Assembly (NCBI RefSeq): GCF_001949145.1
Contig: NW_019091454.1
Location: forward strand, 869,116-903,975
Length of the DNA: 34,860 bases
Origin: Acanthaster planci
Lineage: Eukaryota; Echinodermata; Asteroidea; Valvatida; Acanthasteridae
Reading direction: 5' to 3'
The notes under the pieces were generated by a model, which saw only the letters and a list, made by a program, of their open reading frames with translations, searched no databases and was not told the DNA's origin. The position numbers were made by a program, and so were the translations under genes. How positions within the stretch are numbered: position 1 is the stretch's first letter; each line of letters starts with the position of its first letter. Below, piece after piece: positions 12,200-21,024 of this stretch.

Positions 12200-13787
12200 T
12201 GCGCGTCCCCCATTTCTTTGGGGGACATCACAGATGACAGTTCTGCTTCACTTTCAGCGGCTCCCGTTTCCAAACCCGTCGGTAGCTGCCTTCAACAGTT
12301 CACAGGGTTCTGGAGAAACATCACCTCAGACAGCTGAGTCCTCTCGACTCTCGCCCTTGGGTATTCCCTCAAGTTTACAAGCACTCCCCTGTCCGAGGTG
12401 ATACTACGGCCGACTCCTGTTTGCATAACAAGAACCAACGCTTGGCACTGGAATTGGAGATGAATTCCCTTCTAAAAAGGACTATCCTTCATGTCCAACC
12501 TAGCCAGCTCAGAGTGGGGTTTGTTTCAACATTTTTCCTCTCACCCAAGAAAGGAATTGATGAATGGCGTCCCATCATCAACTTGAAGCCATTGAACACA
12601 TTCATCCACCCCAAGATGTTCCGCATGAAAACCATCTTGACAGTGATTCAATCCCTACCGGTTCCATCCTGTGCCTCATCGATCGTTCTTCGCGACACTT
12701 GCCTTCATGTACCCATTCACGAACGGGACCGCAAGTTCCTTCAATTCATGTACGAAGGGAAATTATACAAGTTCCGTGCCCTACCATCTGGCCTATCAAC
12801 CTCGCCCAGAGTCTTCACATGTATTGTGAAGATCGTCGTGGCTTACCTACACCAGCTAGACATAATTTTTTCCAGTACCTGGACAACTGGCTGATCTTGG
12901 GCCGATCCCAAGACAAGGCTGTAGCCGCAACTCGCTTCACTTGCGACCTCACCTCCTGTCTCGGCTTTCTCATTAACCTAGAAAAGTCGGACCTGATATC
13001 ATCCCAGCATCAGACATGCCTGGGGGCAATACTCGATCTCCGCAGGGGTATAATCACTCCAACAGCCGACCGAGTCACCAATCTTCAAAAGTGCATCTCT
13101 TTTTTCCGCTCATCGCAGTCACCACCCGCCCTCACTTGGTTTCATCTCCTCGGCCTAATGACCTGATATTGTGGTGCAGACTCCACATGAGACCACTCCA
13201 GATTCATCTGCTCTCTTGCTATCAGCCCAAGATAGAACCCATCAAGTTACTGGTCCATGTTTCAGAGGATGTCTCTTAACATCTTCTGTGGTGGCTAAAA
13301 AGAGGACCACTTGCTCACTGGGCTCCCCTTCATGCAAGCCAAACCCGAGGTAGTCATTTCAACCCGATAAGCCATTTTTCAAATGGGGCCTCACTTCCTC
13401 CACACCAAGTGTCACGGAACTGAGACACCGAATTCCAAAGAAATCACATCAGTGTCTTGGAACTGCAGACTGTCTTTTACCCCCTTTGTCATTTCCTCCC
13501 ATACATCAAGGGGAAAAACGTCCTGATCCGCTCGGACAACTCCACGGTGGTAGCTTACATCAGTCATTAAGGTAGTACACTCTCCCGCAGCTGTGCATCC
13601 TGACATGGGAAATCTTCCATTGGGCGATGGATTACTCAATCAATGTGGAAGCAATCCACATTGCAAGGCCAGATAATACCATAGCGGACGCTGTATTTAT
13701 CAAGCACCCACATGTAAAGCGCTTAGTCACGTCATGGGACTTGAACAAAGTTGAGCAAAGGTACCACCACCCTGCTGCATGCCAGTG
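12200..13787 (+). pseudogene. DIRS-type retrotransposon: reverse transcriptase and RNase H, broken
   Basis: Domain order is RT then RNase H. The RT N-terminal region starts near 12218 (GDITDDSS...FTGFWRNITSD). The fingers and palm follow in 12421-12894 with VSTFFLSPKK, WRPIINLKPLN, LHVPIHERDRKFLQF and FRALPSGLSTSPRVFT, the signature of DIRS-like RTs. The catalytic box at 12876-12887 reads YLDN, so the second Asp of YxDD is Asn. After a frame change near 12860 the thumb runs to 13166. RNase H remains are visible at 13440-13745 (ISVLELQTVF, IRSDNSTVVAYISH, EAIHIARPDNTIADAV). Breaks include a TGA at 12335-12337, frame changes near 12420 and 13590, and stops after VSEDVS and ISH. The region that should join RNase H to the recombinase core is missing. 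Confidence 0.88.
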
Positions 13788-14356
13788 TTAACGACTTCCT
13801 GGGTGGATTTTCCTTGAGCGGGATGAGATCCCGGGACCGTTTCAAGATTTTTCGTTTCCAAAATTCTTCAAAATTCATGTGTTCATTTACTGGATGTTTA
13901 CACCCACTCGAACAACTCTGGTGGCATCTCTAATCAGACAGGCAGCATTCATTGATGCCCGAGTATTCAGCCAGGCTTGCAGCCTTGTAAAAGAGAGCCC
14001 AGAATTGTGAGGGTGTTGCATAATTTCCTTTGTTCCTGTGAATGTCAGTAGCATCTTTTCATACACGGCTGGATTAGCAATTTCTCTCATCAGTGGGGCC
14101 CTGGAGCACTTTTGTCCATGGTGCTAATCTGTGGGTGCGCTATGCCCAAAACAGTGGTATACTGTTTCAATACAGTGCCAGATTACTTTTGAAAAATGAA
14201 AGTCGAAAGATGATGGCAATTCCCAGCAGCAGGTCCTTTGTTCCGAGTACAGTCTTTTGTTACACAGACCAGCTCTTCTGCCCAAAACTGGGCACCGCGG
14301 CTCTGCAGATAAACACACAGTGCCTTAAACCGGGCACCCAGGCAGGAAGTGGTTAA
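13788..14356. mobile_element. TTAA-type MITE, copy A, inserted in DIRS recombinase
   Basis: The element is bounded by TTAA at 13788-13791 and 14353-14356. The right end, read inward, is TTAACCACTTCCTGCCTGGG; the left end is TTAACGACTTCCTGGGTGG with two bases lost. Its interior aligns with the copy at 21025-21516: the AAAATTCTTCAAAATTCAT block near the left end, then GAGCACTTTTGTCC, CAGTGGTATACTGTTTCAA and CAGTCTTTTGTTACA. There is no coding capacity. A TTAA target duplication is typical of piggyBac and some Kolobok-type transposases. DIRS coding sequence resumes immediately at the right TTAA, so the MITE is younger than the DIRS copy. The short frames inside it are chance. Confidence 0.85.
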
Positions 14357-14945
14357 GCCAGCCATCCTCCTGGCCATGGCCACTTCCAGAAGAGGTTCCG
14401 AACTTTAGGCCTTCTCCATTGCTGAGGGACAACTACATTGGGAGCCACACAGTGTCTGCCTCATTCCACCCATTGGCTTTCTAACTAAAAACCGGTCTCC
14501 TTTTGATCCTCTGGACATTTTTGTTCCAACCATTGTTTCGCATACAGGAGACAGTGCAGACAAGCTATGGTGCCCGGTTTTTACGCTGAAGTGGTACCTA
14601 GTCAAAATCAAGAACCTGAGATTAATTATATATATATATAATTAAGAACCTGAGAGGTACTGTTTCCCAACTCTTTATTGCTTCTACCCGATCCACACTG
14701 GCCAGTGGCAAGAGACACCATAGCCCGCTGGATAGTTTCAGCCATTAAATTTGCCAATCCAGACTGGCCATCACATCCTGATAACCAGAGCCAGCACTAT
14801 ATCAGAGCCAATGATGTAAGAGCTGTATCTACTTCTTGGTCTCACTTCTCTGGGATTTCCATAAGATCTATTTTGACTAAAAGCTTTCACCATAGGAACC
14901 ATTACATTTTAATTGTATTTCTAATCACATCATGGTCCTGATGTT
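14357..14945 (+). pseudogene. DIRS-type tyrosine recombinase C-terminal domain, broken
   Basis: Beginning at the MITE right TTAA, the + strand reads KPAILLAMATSRRGSEL, the box holding the first catalytic Arg of tyrosine recombinases. A stop (14406-14408) follows, then open sequence to 14610 with PPIGFLTKN and LWCPVFTLKWYLVKIKN. A 34-bp duplication (14610-14655) shifts the frame. It resumes as RGTVSQLFIAS and then, after a further shift, from about 14678 as RDTIARWIVSAIKFA and RANDVRAVSTSWSHF. The last box normally holds His-x-x-Arg; here the His position is Asn. The terminal Tyr region (near HYILIVFLI) is not convincing. In intact DIRS elements this enzyme integrates circular cDNA without a target duplication. 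Confidence 0.85.
14610..14655. repeat. 12-bp direct repeat around an AT palindrome
   Basis: AAGAACCTGAGA occurs at 14610-14621 and 14644-14655. The 22 bases between are TTAATT, alternating AT, then AATT, nearly self-complementary. The event adds 34 bases to the recombinase frame and shifts it. It may be templated slippage with AT expansion, or the footprint of a tiny insertion with a target duplication. Confidence 0.85.
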
Positions 14946-15168
14946 GCCAGCAAGTTCACACAATCCTATATCACCAATCTGATGGAAGGCAAACTTTTTA
15001 TTCACCAGATGGCACATGTACCCTCATTACATGTACATGCATGTCTATTTTGGCTAAAATCCTACTTTGAAACATTTCTTGTGAGCCTGCTTCTGTGGTT
15101 CTTAAAAACGTGTACATGTACATACATGTATGTTGACAGAGAGCAAAAAAGTATTCCCATTCCACCAA

Positions 15169-15475
15169 TTATGTGTCATTTCCTAAAACTGCCCCACTTT
15201 GTTTGCGTGAGTTGGAGAGTCCCTTTCCACTATTCAAATTCTCTGTTGTATCTTCCAGCTTTGGCTCAGGGCACACAACATCTTGAAGCTCAGGTGGTAC
15301 ATAAGGTCTGATCTTCTCAAACAGGTACTGCTGTCTTGCTTGATTTAATCCGGGTGGCTGCATAACTTCAGGAAGATCATCAGGGGGAGGTGTAGATTTC
15401 ATGATGTTGAGACTCTCCTCGGGACCTGTTGCCCTTCTCTTCAGGTAGACCACTCCAGGTTCAGCTGATGTCATC
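15169..15475 (-). CDS. DUF7869-like gene, exon 6 (C-terminus)
   Basis: The acceptor ends AATGTAG; the first base completes the split Arg codon from exon 5 (phase 2). The exon reads MTSAEPGVVYLKRR, then a linker with STPPPDDLPEV and QPPGLNQARQQYLFEKIRPY, and stops at TAA (15169-15171). The C-terminal 'PGV..K' and 'YLFEKIR' blocks are shared by the family. The last 25 residues are polar and unlike the rest. Confidence 0.82.
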
Positions 15476-15571
15476 CTACATTAATCAAAATGTACCCAAA
15501 GTATTATGGTTCATCTATTTCAGAGAACACATACACACAAGTCACATTAATTTTGTACCTCTTAAACCTAC

Positions 15572-16035
15572 CGAAAATGGAAGTAGTTGGTTATGTGTGG
15601 AATGGTCTTGAAGAATGCAGAAAGATAATCATTCCATGAGTGCTGGGGAACTTGGATTGTTCCATCTTCAAGTCCAACTAGTTGTGCTGAATTCATGATG
15701 CTACTGCTTGAGACCATTGCAGCCAATTCCTCCAGTAAAGAGACCTTGGATTTCCTATGTCGCTGCTTGATTAAGCCAAAGCCACCATCAGGTAGGAATT
15801 TAGTGTGCCCTGGCAACAAAAAGTTGTAGTTTATGCTGCTGTGCCTTCCAGTCAGTACCCTCCACAGAAGATACCAGACAACAAAGTTATTTTTGTTCTG
15901 TCCAGTGCAGTTGTCAGCATGTAAAACTGCATGTTGTTCACCTGGAGCCCAGTAGCCAAAGAAGTGGTCTAGCAAGTTGATGACAAGTTCAGATCCCTTC
16001 TGTATCACATGGGCTTCATCAATTAGATAGTTAAC
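15572..16035 (-). CDS. DUF7869-like gene, exon 5 (core domain)
   Basis: This 464-nt exon starts in phase 0 after the acceptor TTATTACAAG and ends in phase 2 at donor GTAGGT. It carries the core: VNYLIDEAH, LLDHFFGYWAPGEQ, LHADNCTGQNKNNFVVWYLL, GRHSSINYNFLLPGHTKF, PDGGFGLIKQRHRKS, QLVGLEDGTIQVP. The Asp in HADN and the later acidic and basic residues could be a nuclease-like active site, but no activity is established for this family to my knowledge. There are no lesions in this exon. Confidence 0.86.
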
Positions 16036-16108
16036 CTTGTAATAAAGAGCAAATGAATTAAAAGTTAAAATTAACTGGCACCTCATGGCATATCAGTTAT
16101 TGTCATAC

Positions 16109-16448
16109 TTCCGTCTTGGATATTGCTCCTAAATGCACTTTTCCATCCACCAGGCCAAGAGGCTTGTTTGGGCCAAGATGGACATTGTTGCCAACTTGAA
16201 TTTTACAGTCAGAGACAGCATTGTTGTAGTGGGTACGCTGTTCAAGAGTAAGGCGAAGGTGACACTGTGCTGCCTCAACTCTCTCCAACTTTGCCGCTTC
16301 TGACAGGTTTGTACATCTCAGCAGGAGGCTTGTGTTTTCCTGGCAGGTCCTACAAAGATCTGACCTTGGCTTGGCAATGACATGTGTGGAAACAACTGCC
16401 TCCAAAGCTGGCGGAATGTCACAGTAGAAATGTCCTTGCAGGTTGGAT
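16109..16448 (-). CDS. DUF7869-like gene, exon 4, with frameshift
   Basis: Acceptor CCAATAG, entering in phase 1. It reads TCKDISTVTFRQLWRQLFPH and then, after two extra bases at 16382-16383, VIAKPRSDLCRTCQENTSLLL through NNAVSDCKIQVGNNV. Taking the 2-base excess away leaves 336 coding bases and a phase 0 end at donor GTATGA, matching the next exon, so it is a true indel and not a wrong splice site. The final part (GNNVHLGPNKPLGLVDG) is shorter than the family usually has before LIDEA; a conserved Cys-containing block seems absent. Confidence 0.78.
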
Positions 16449-16686
16449 CTATTGGGGGGTTATAAGTACATGTACAACAAAGTTACTAAGTGTTTGGACA
16501 ACAATTGTAGGACAACACTGCAGCAGAAAAAGGACATAGCCAGAATTAAATTCATATAAGGTCACATCTTTGTGTTGACAACTTGGTGAACTTTTATGGA
16601 TTTTTTGACCTGGATCTCCAGTCTACTGACGCTAGCTATTTAAACAACACACAGGCATTAAGCAATGTGTATGGTGAGCACTGTAC

Positions 16687-16973
16687 CTTTTGCTTTTCGT
16701 GCTTCATTGAACAACTTGCAGACCTCTGATTTGTAGTGAAACAAGAGAGTAGCATGGTTCCCTGCATCATCGAATTTCGCTCCAGGAATTGTTCCAGGAA
16801 GTACCAGAGCATGTTCCTTGGCATACCTATTCATGTAGGACATGAAGTACCTGTATCCATCAAGATCAAGAGCTGAGACTGCATTGCTTGGACCGGACCT
16901 CTGTCTAGATACTGGTGTGAGGCCTTCTTACTTGTACCATTTGATGAGAGCTGTCAGCTTGTTCTGTAATACA
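16687..16973 (-). CDS. DUF7869-like gene, exon 3, with in-frame stop
   Basis: Acceptor CATTTTAG; the first base completes the codon split with exon 2. It reads VLQNKLTALIKWYK, then TAA at 16928-16930, then in the same frame EGLTPVSRQRSG, MSYMNRYAKEHALVLPGTI and PGAKFDDAGNHATLLF, ending at donor GTACAG in phase 1. The TAA lies within AAGTAAGA, which resembles a donor, but no downstream acceptor gives a reasonable intron, and the frame continues with family-like sequence. A nonsense change is therefore the simpler reading. Confidence 0.82.
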
Positions 16974-17363
16974 CTAAAATGGAATAATACATCCAATGTA
17001 GTTACACTGTTATATAGGAAGAGGCATTGCTAATAATAATTCATTTTTGTTACAAACTTTGTCTGAAACCATTCCAAAGCATGGGTCTAGTTGTTAAAAA
17101 AGCCTGAAAAAAGAGATCCTTTTTCCCAATTTTTTTTCCAAACAATAATTACCAAAACAATACTGGACATTTTTAAAGACCTTTCAAACAACACTGAGTG
17201 AAAAGTATAATGAGCATACTGGTTGGAGTAAGGGCAAAATTCTTGAATGAAAATTAGCACCTCACATGCAGCTATTCCATAGCTAATTAGGCTAAAATGC
17301 AAATAATAATACAAAATATAAATGAAATAAAAAGGTATGTTATGTACAAAGAAAAATACTCAC

Positions 17364-17526
17364 TTATACAGAAACTTGAATGTCTCGCGGCATATCTGCA
17401 AACTATGGTAGTAGTAGTTGATTCGCTGATGTTTCCTTTTTGTTGATGGTTTGTGACTCTTGCAGATTTCCTCCCAGAGATTTATGTGACATTGTATGGC
17501 TATTAACAGAACAGCATCTTTCTCCT
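17364..17526 (-). CDS. DUF7869-like gene, exon 2
   Basis: This 163-nt exon has acceptor CCAACACAG and donor GTGAGT. It joins exon 1 in phase 1 (LDLSR|EEKDAVLL) and exon 3 in phase 2. It encodes EKDAVLLIAIQCHINLW and a basic helical stretch ending CRETFKFLY, a recognised block of the family. Intact. Introns on either side (17527-18408 and 16974-17363) hold no other feature I can see. Confidence 0.84.
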
Positions 17527-18408
17527 CTGTGTTGGGGCAAACACATTACAAAATGAGTCCAAGAAGAACAATTTTGAGGTTGTATTGATTTTCTGTCTCA
17601 TTATCCTGGCTGTACACAGAAGATGAACATGTCTTTTATTTGGAAATGGATTAAGCTAGCATAGGCAAAGTCTGCATGAACAGCAAATTTTCTCTCTGCA
17701 AATTTTGGGAATATTTTCGAGTTTTAAATTTACTTCACCAACAGAGTCTTACATTTTCTGTTTCTTACTCATGGCTTTGGAGGAGCAATACTAAGTTTAA
17801 AAAAACAAAACAAATTGTTAAATGGTCTGATTTCCCTCTTGTGAAGACAATGTTGGCATGGAGCCGGTCTAAGATTTTGTATGGCTAAATTTGGCAGTGT
17901 CTACATGTATATTTAGAAAGCGCTTGACACCCTTTGCACAACCCTCTTTATGACACTAATGTCGGAAGAATTTGCAAACGCTGTTTTAACTTAGGAAAAA
18001 AGGGTTTTCAGGCTTATCTCGAAAGAGTTTTATGTACGGAAGGCACTAATTTCCCCCTCCCCATCATAGTGGCCTACAGCCATCAGAAAGCAATAATGTC
18101 CTAAAAGTCCTGCAAGGAGAATAGCAAAGCACTAACTCAACATAAGCACTGAAAAAAAATAATGTGCGTAGGGTGTCAAGCAGCATCCGTATTGAACCCT
18201 TTCCGCTAGGCTAACAGGCCCATAATACTAAGGCCTAGTAGCCTAATTGTAAAAACAGTAAAATAATTGACAAGTTGGTCAAGTATTAAAATCTAGTAGA
18301 ATTAGATTAAATTCCATCCTCCTAAATTATTTCTTCACTCAAAAATTTATATAATACATACATGTTGTACTTTATGTAGGCATCGTTCAGTACGTTAGGC
18401 AACTTTAC

Positions 18409-19447
18409 CTCGACTTAAATCCAATATCTCCATTCTGACTTTGACATAGGCTGTCGGTGCCAATTGGGTCGAGCACTGTCGTTTGCACTTGCATGCAAAG
18501 GCAGCTGCTTTGCTTAGTTCTTTTGCTNNNNNNNNNNNNNNNNNNNNNNNNNNNNNNNNNNNNNNNNNNNNNNNNNNNNNNNNNNNNNNNNNNNNNNNNN
18601 NNNNNNNNNNNNNNNNNNNNNNNNNNNNNNNNNNNNNNNNNNNNNNNNNNNNNNNNNNNNNNNNNNNNNNNNNNNNNNNNNNNNNNNNNNNNNNNNNNNN
18701 NNNNNNNNNNNNNNNNNNNNNNNNNNNNNNNNNNNNNNNNNNNNNNNNNNNNNNNNNNNNNNNNNNNNNNNNNNNNNNNNNNNNNNNNNNNNNNNNNNNN
18801 NNNNNNNNNNNNNNNNNNNNNNNNNNNNNNNNNNNNNNNNNNNNNNNNNNNNNNNNNNNNNNNNNNNNNNNNNNNNNNNNNNNNNNNNNNNNNNNNNNNN
18901 NNNNNNNNNNNNNNNNNNNNNNNNNNNNNNNNNNNNNNNNNNNNNNNNNNNNNNNNNNNNNNNNNNNNNNNNNNNNNNNNNNNNNNNNNNNNNNNNNNNN
19001 NNNNNNNNNNNNNNNNNNNNNNNNNNNNNNNNNNNNNNNNNNNNNNNNNNNNNNNNNNNNNNNNNNNNNNNNNNNNNNNNNNNTTTCATGACCATCCGTT
19101 TCTGAGACAAGTGAGAAACTGTGCTCAGGTCTTCGTGCTAGCAGTGGAAGCAGTGGCGATTTTGCCTTCGCACGATCGGGAATGTAGCTATCACTGTCAG
19201 TGTCACTGTCGATGTCCCTGCTACCGCAGCCATCATGATCATCATGAAGGTTAGCGTTTTCTCGCCTCTCGTATTCGTCTTCCGAATCACTATCTGAAAC
19301 ATCTCCGTTATCTGATGTGAAAAAATCACTAACTAGGTCCTCTATGTCATGAGGAATACCAGTGAATAAATTAAGTCCAAGCAAATTCTCACACAACTCC
19401 GCGGCCACGTGACGCGCAGCCATGGTTGCAAATTGTTTCATATGCAC
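18409..19447 (-). CDS. DUF7869-like gene, exon 1 (contains assembly gap)
   Basis: The first Met codon is 19447-19445, but the second (19423-19421, in ACCATGG) has the better initiation context and begins MAARHVAAELCENLLGLN. The following region is rich in Asp, Ser and Glu (SDNGDVSDSDSEDEYERREN, DIDSDTDSDSYIPD). At 19083 the sequence enters 556 Ns. After the gap it resumes as AKELSKAAAFACKCKRQC and ends ...VRMEILDLSR at donor GTAAAG in phase 1. It may really be two exons with an intron in the gap. The acidic, low-complexity N-terminus suggests a nuclear protein, by inference only. Confidence 0.72.
18528..19083. other. Assembly gap, 556 Ns
   Basis: A run of unknown bases lies inside exon 1 of the antisense gene. 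Frames drawn through it are not evidence of coding. A single further N is at 21172. Confidence 0.99.
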
Positions 19448-19499
19448 GACACCATGTCAGACGATGTTTACTTCTGGATATTTTGGGTGGCTTGAAGTG

Positions 19500-19545
19500 C
19501 TACGCATGCGCATTGATCATGTGATCGCATTTTGACCAATCATCA
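19500..19545 (-). promoter_or_regulatory. Candidate promoter of the DUF7869-like gene: NRF1-like palindrome and CCAAT box
   Basis: About 80-115 bases upstream of the favoured ATG lie CGCATGCGCA (19503-19512), a near-perfect match to the NRF1 half-palindrome, and CCAAT read on + at 19536-19540 (ATTGG on the gene strand). TGATCATGTGATCG between them is also partly palindromic. CpG content is higher here than in the surrounding intron. No TATA box is obvious. A promoter of this housekeeping style is unusual for a processed or dead copy. The motif match is direct; activity is inferred. Confidence 0.5.
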
Positions 19546-19864
19546 CTCGCAGTGTACTCTCCTTGAGATTTTTCGCTCCATAGGACACACTGTACAGTTA
19601 TGCATTATTTGCAAGTCACCTCTATGCAAATAAGAGTTCATTGCTATATTTGGAAAGTTCAAGACCTGACCTTTCAAACATTTTGAGACTTTTTGCAATG
19701 ATTTTTGGTAAAATCTCAAATTCACCAAAAATCAACCATACACGTTATTTTTCACCGTAACAACAAAACACATTCGCCGACATCTGACTCATTTCTCTTG
19801 ATCGGGTCACATTTTTTTCTCTTCCCAAGGAATTCTTTTTCATTTCACAAATTGTGAAAAAGTG

Positions 19865-20065
19865 TGCCAAAAGTGGGAAAATATTTTCACACCTTGTCAC
19901 ACAAGTGGGAAAATATTTTCACAGATTTTCCCACAAGTGGGAAAAGATTTTCACAGATTTTCCCACAGTGGGAAAAGATTTTCACAGATTGTCCCATAAG
20001 TGAGAAAAGATTTTTGCACTTTTTCTCACAAGTGGGAAAAGATTTTCACAAATTTTCTCTGGTTT
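19865..20065. repeat. 32-bp minisatellite of palindromic units, about six copies
   Basis: Units start AAGTGGGAAAA near 19871, 19903, 19935, 19966, 19998 and 20030, a period of 31-33 bases. The junction between units is the perfect palindrome TTTTCCCAC-AA-GTGGGAAAA, at its best near 19926-19945, and the middle of each unit (GAAAATNTTTTC) is also self-complementary. Single-strand copies could form a row of hairpins. The frame 19864-20076 is not coding, since the period is not a multiple of three. Confidence 0.9.
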
Positions 20066-20794
20066 TGGGGAAATAATTTTGCAAGTTTTCTTCATTTAGT
20101 AGTATTTGTGCATGTACATGTAGACATCAGGAAGTTTTTATTCTCTGTGGTTTCAAACATGCGCATCTCTGAATATGGAAAGTGGAGGAAAATCAGTATA
20201 GGAGAAAAGTTCTTCAATTCTCAGGAATATTCAGATTACTTGAGGAAGACAGAATTAAAATTTCAACGCAGTACGTTTCTCGGTTTTGAGCAAAATAGAA
20301 TGCGACAGGCGAAATCAAAGCTGGCTGTGGTGGAGGTTGGAGACAAGCACTGAACACCGAACAGCTGAATTACAGTAGATTGCCGTTATAGCGCTCTCTT
20401 ACATGTCTTATAAGCATTTAAATTAACCCACTTGGATGGATGCTCAACATGTGCACGGCATATGTGCACATATACATGTATCCACGTGTTGTCATGTATG
20501 TGAATTACGTATACATGTATGTACCGTGATTTTGGAATAAATGCTTTGAATCCGGTTATCTCGACGTTTTCATGACGCCGATCCTGATAAAAAAGATATC
20601 ATCTAATCTCTTCAAAAACAGCCACAGGACCTCATGCATGCTGCACCGCATCGTGAAGCACAAACTGCATCAACACCTACTGCGACATCCTGACTGCTAC
20701 TGCATGCCCATTCATGGACAGTCATTTTTAGTGCATATTTTTTGTGGTCACGACTATCACATTTTATGTTCTAGCCTACCCTTTTCCTACATTG

Positions 20795-20890
20795 GTGCCA
20801 CTCTGCATATGTAGTGACTATTTGGGTAGGTAGAGCGCAGTAGACTCCTCCCCCTATATTAAGTGTGTGGGTCAGGTTTACTACTAGAGA
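20795..20890 (+). repeat. Dispersed repeat family, copy 3
   Basis: TGCATATGTAGTGACTATTT then GGGTAGGTAGAGCGCAGTAGAC matches the reverse complement of 6000-6050 in about 48 of 51 positions. After it, GTGTGGGTCAGGTTTACTACTAGAGAAG is the inverted form of the TTCTCTAGTAGACTCGACC end seen in the 22.3-kb copy, which implies terminal inverted repeats. Confidence 0.7.
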
Positions 20891-21024
20891 AGACCTCCCC
20901 AAACAGTCCCCTCCCGCCCGACTTCCCCATTTTGGCTCTGACCCTTTCGGTCAGCTTGGGGCAATACTTATCAAACATACTTAAACAAAATCTATATTGT
21001 TGAAAAGAAAGCCTTAAGAGTGAT

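Larger units (their letters stand above)
15169..19447 (-). pseudogene. Six-exon DUF7869-like multicopy invertebrate gene, antisense in COG6 intron
   Basis: Six minus-strand segments join through GT-AG introns with matching phases: 19447-18409, 17526-17364, 16973-16687, 16448-16109, 16035-15572 and 15475-15169. The product has an acidic Ser/Asp-rich N-terminus, a Cys cluster (CKCKRQC) after the assembly gap, a basic helical part (KRKHQRINYYYHSLQICRET), LPGTIPGAKFDD, a Cys segment (SDLCRTCQENTSLLL), and the hallmark core LIDEA...HADNCTGQNKNN...GHTKFLPDGGFGLIKQ. The C-terminus has YLFEKIRPYVPPEL. This order matches uncharacterised, multicopy proteins of invertebrates and fish that carry a DUF7869 core; their role is unknown and a transposon origin is possible. 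Two lesions break it: TAA at 16928-16930 in exon 3 and a 2-base excess at about 16382-16383 in exon 4. The family name is from memory; exons, phases and lesions are direct. Confidence 0.85.

Noticed and set aside
13887-14383. Several overlapping frames on both strands.
   Set aside because: They lie inside the non-coding MITE and are not conserved in the copy at 21025-21516.
15100-15140. A cluster of ACATGTACATACATGTATG palindromes as a possible regulatory site.
   Set aside because: The same ACATGTA words occur many times over the window and look like a background feature of this genome.
18395-19447. A single 350-residue frame across the gap.
   Set aside because: Most of it is unknown bases. 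Only the two ends are evidence, and the last residues (GKVA) are read past a splice donor into the intron.
19864-20353. Open frames across the GTGGGAAAA array, and the thought that it might be a CRISPR array.
   Set aside because: The units are contiguous with no unique spacers, the period is not a multiple of three, and the genome is eukaryotic.
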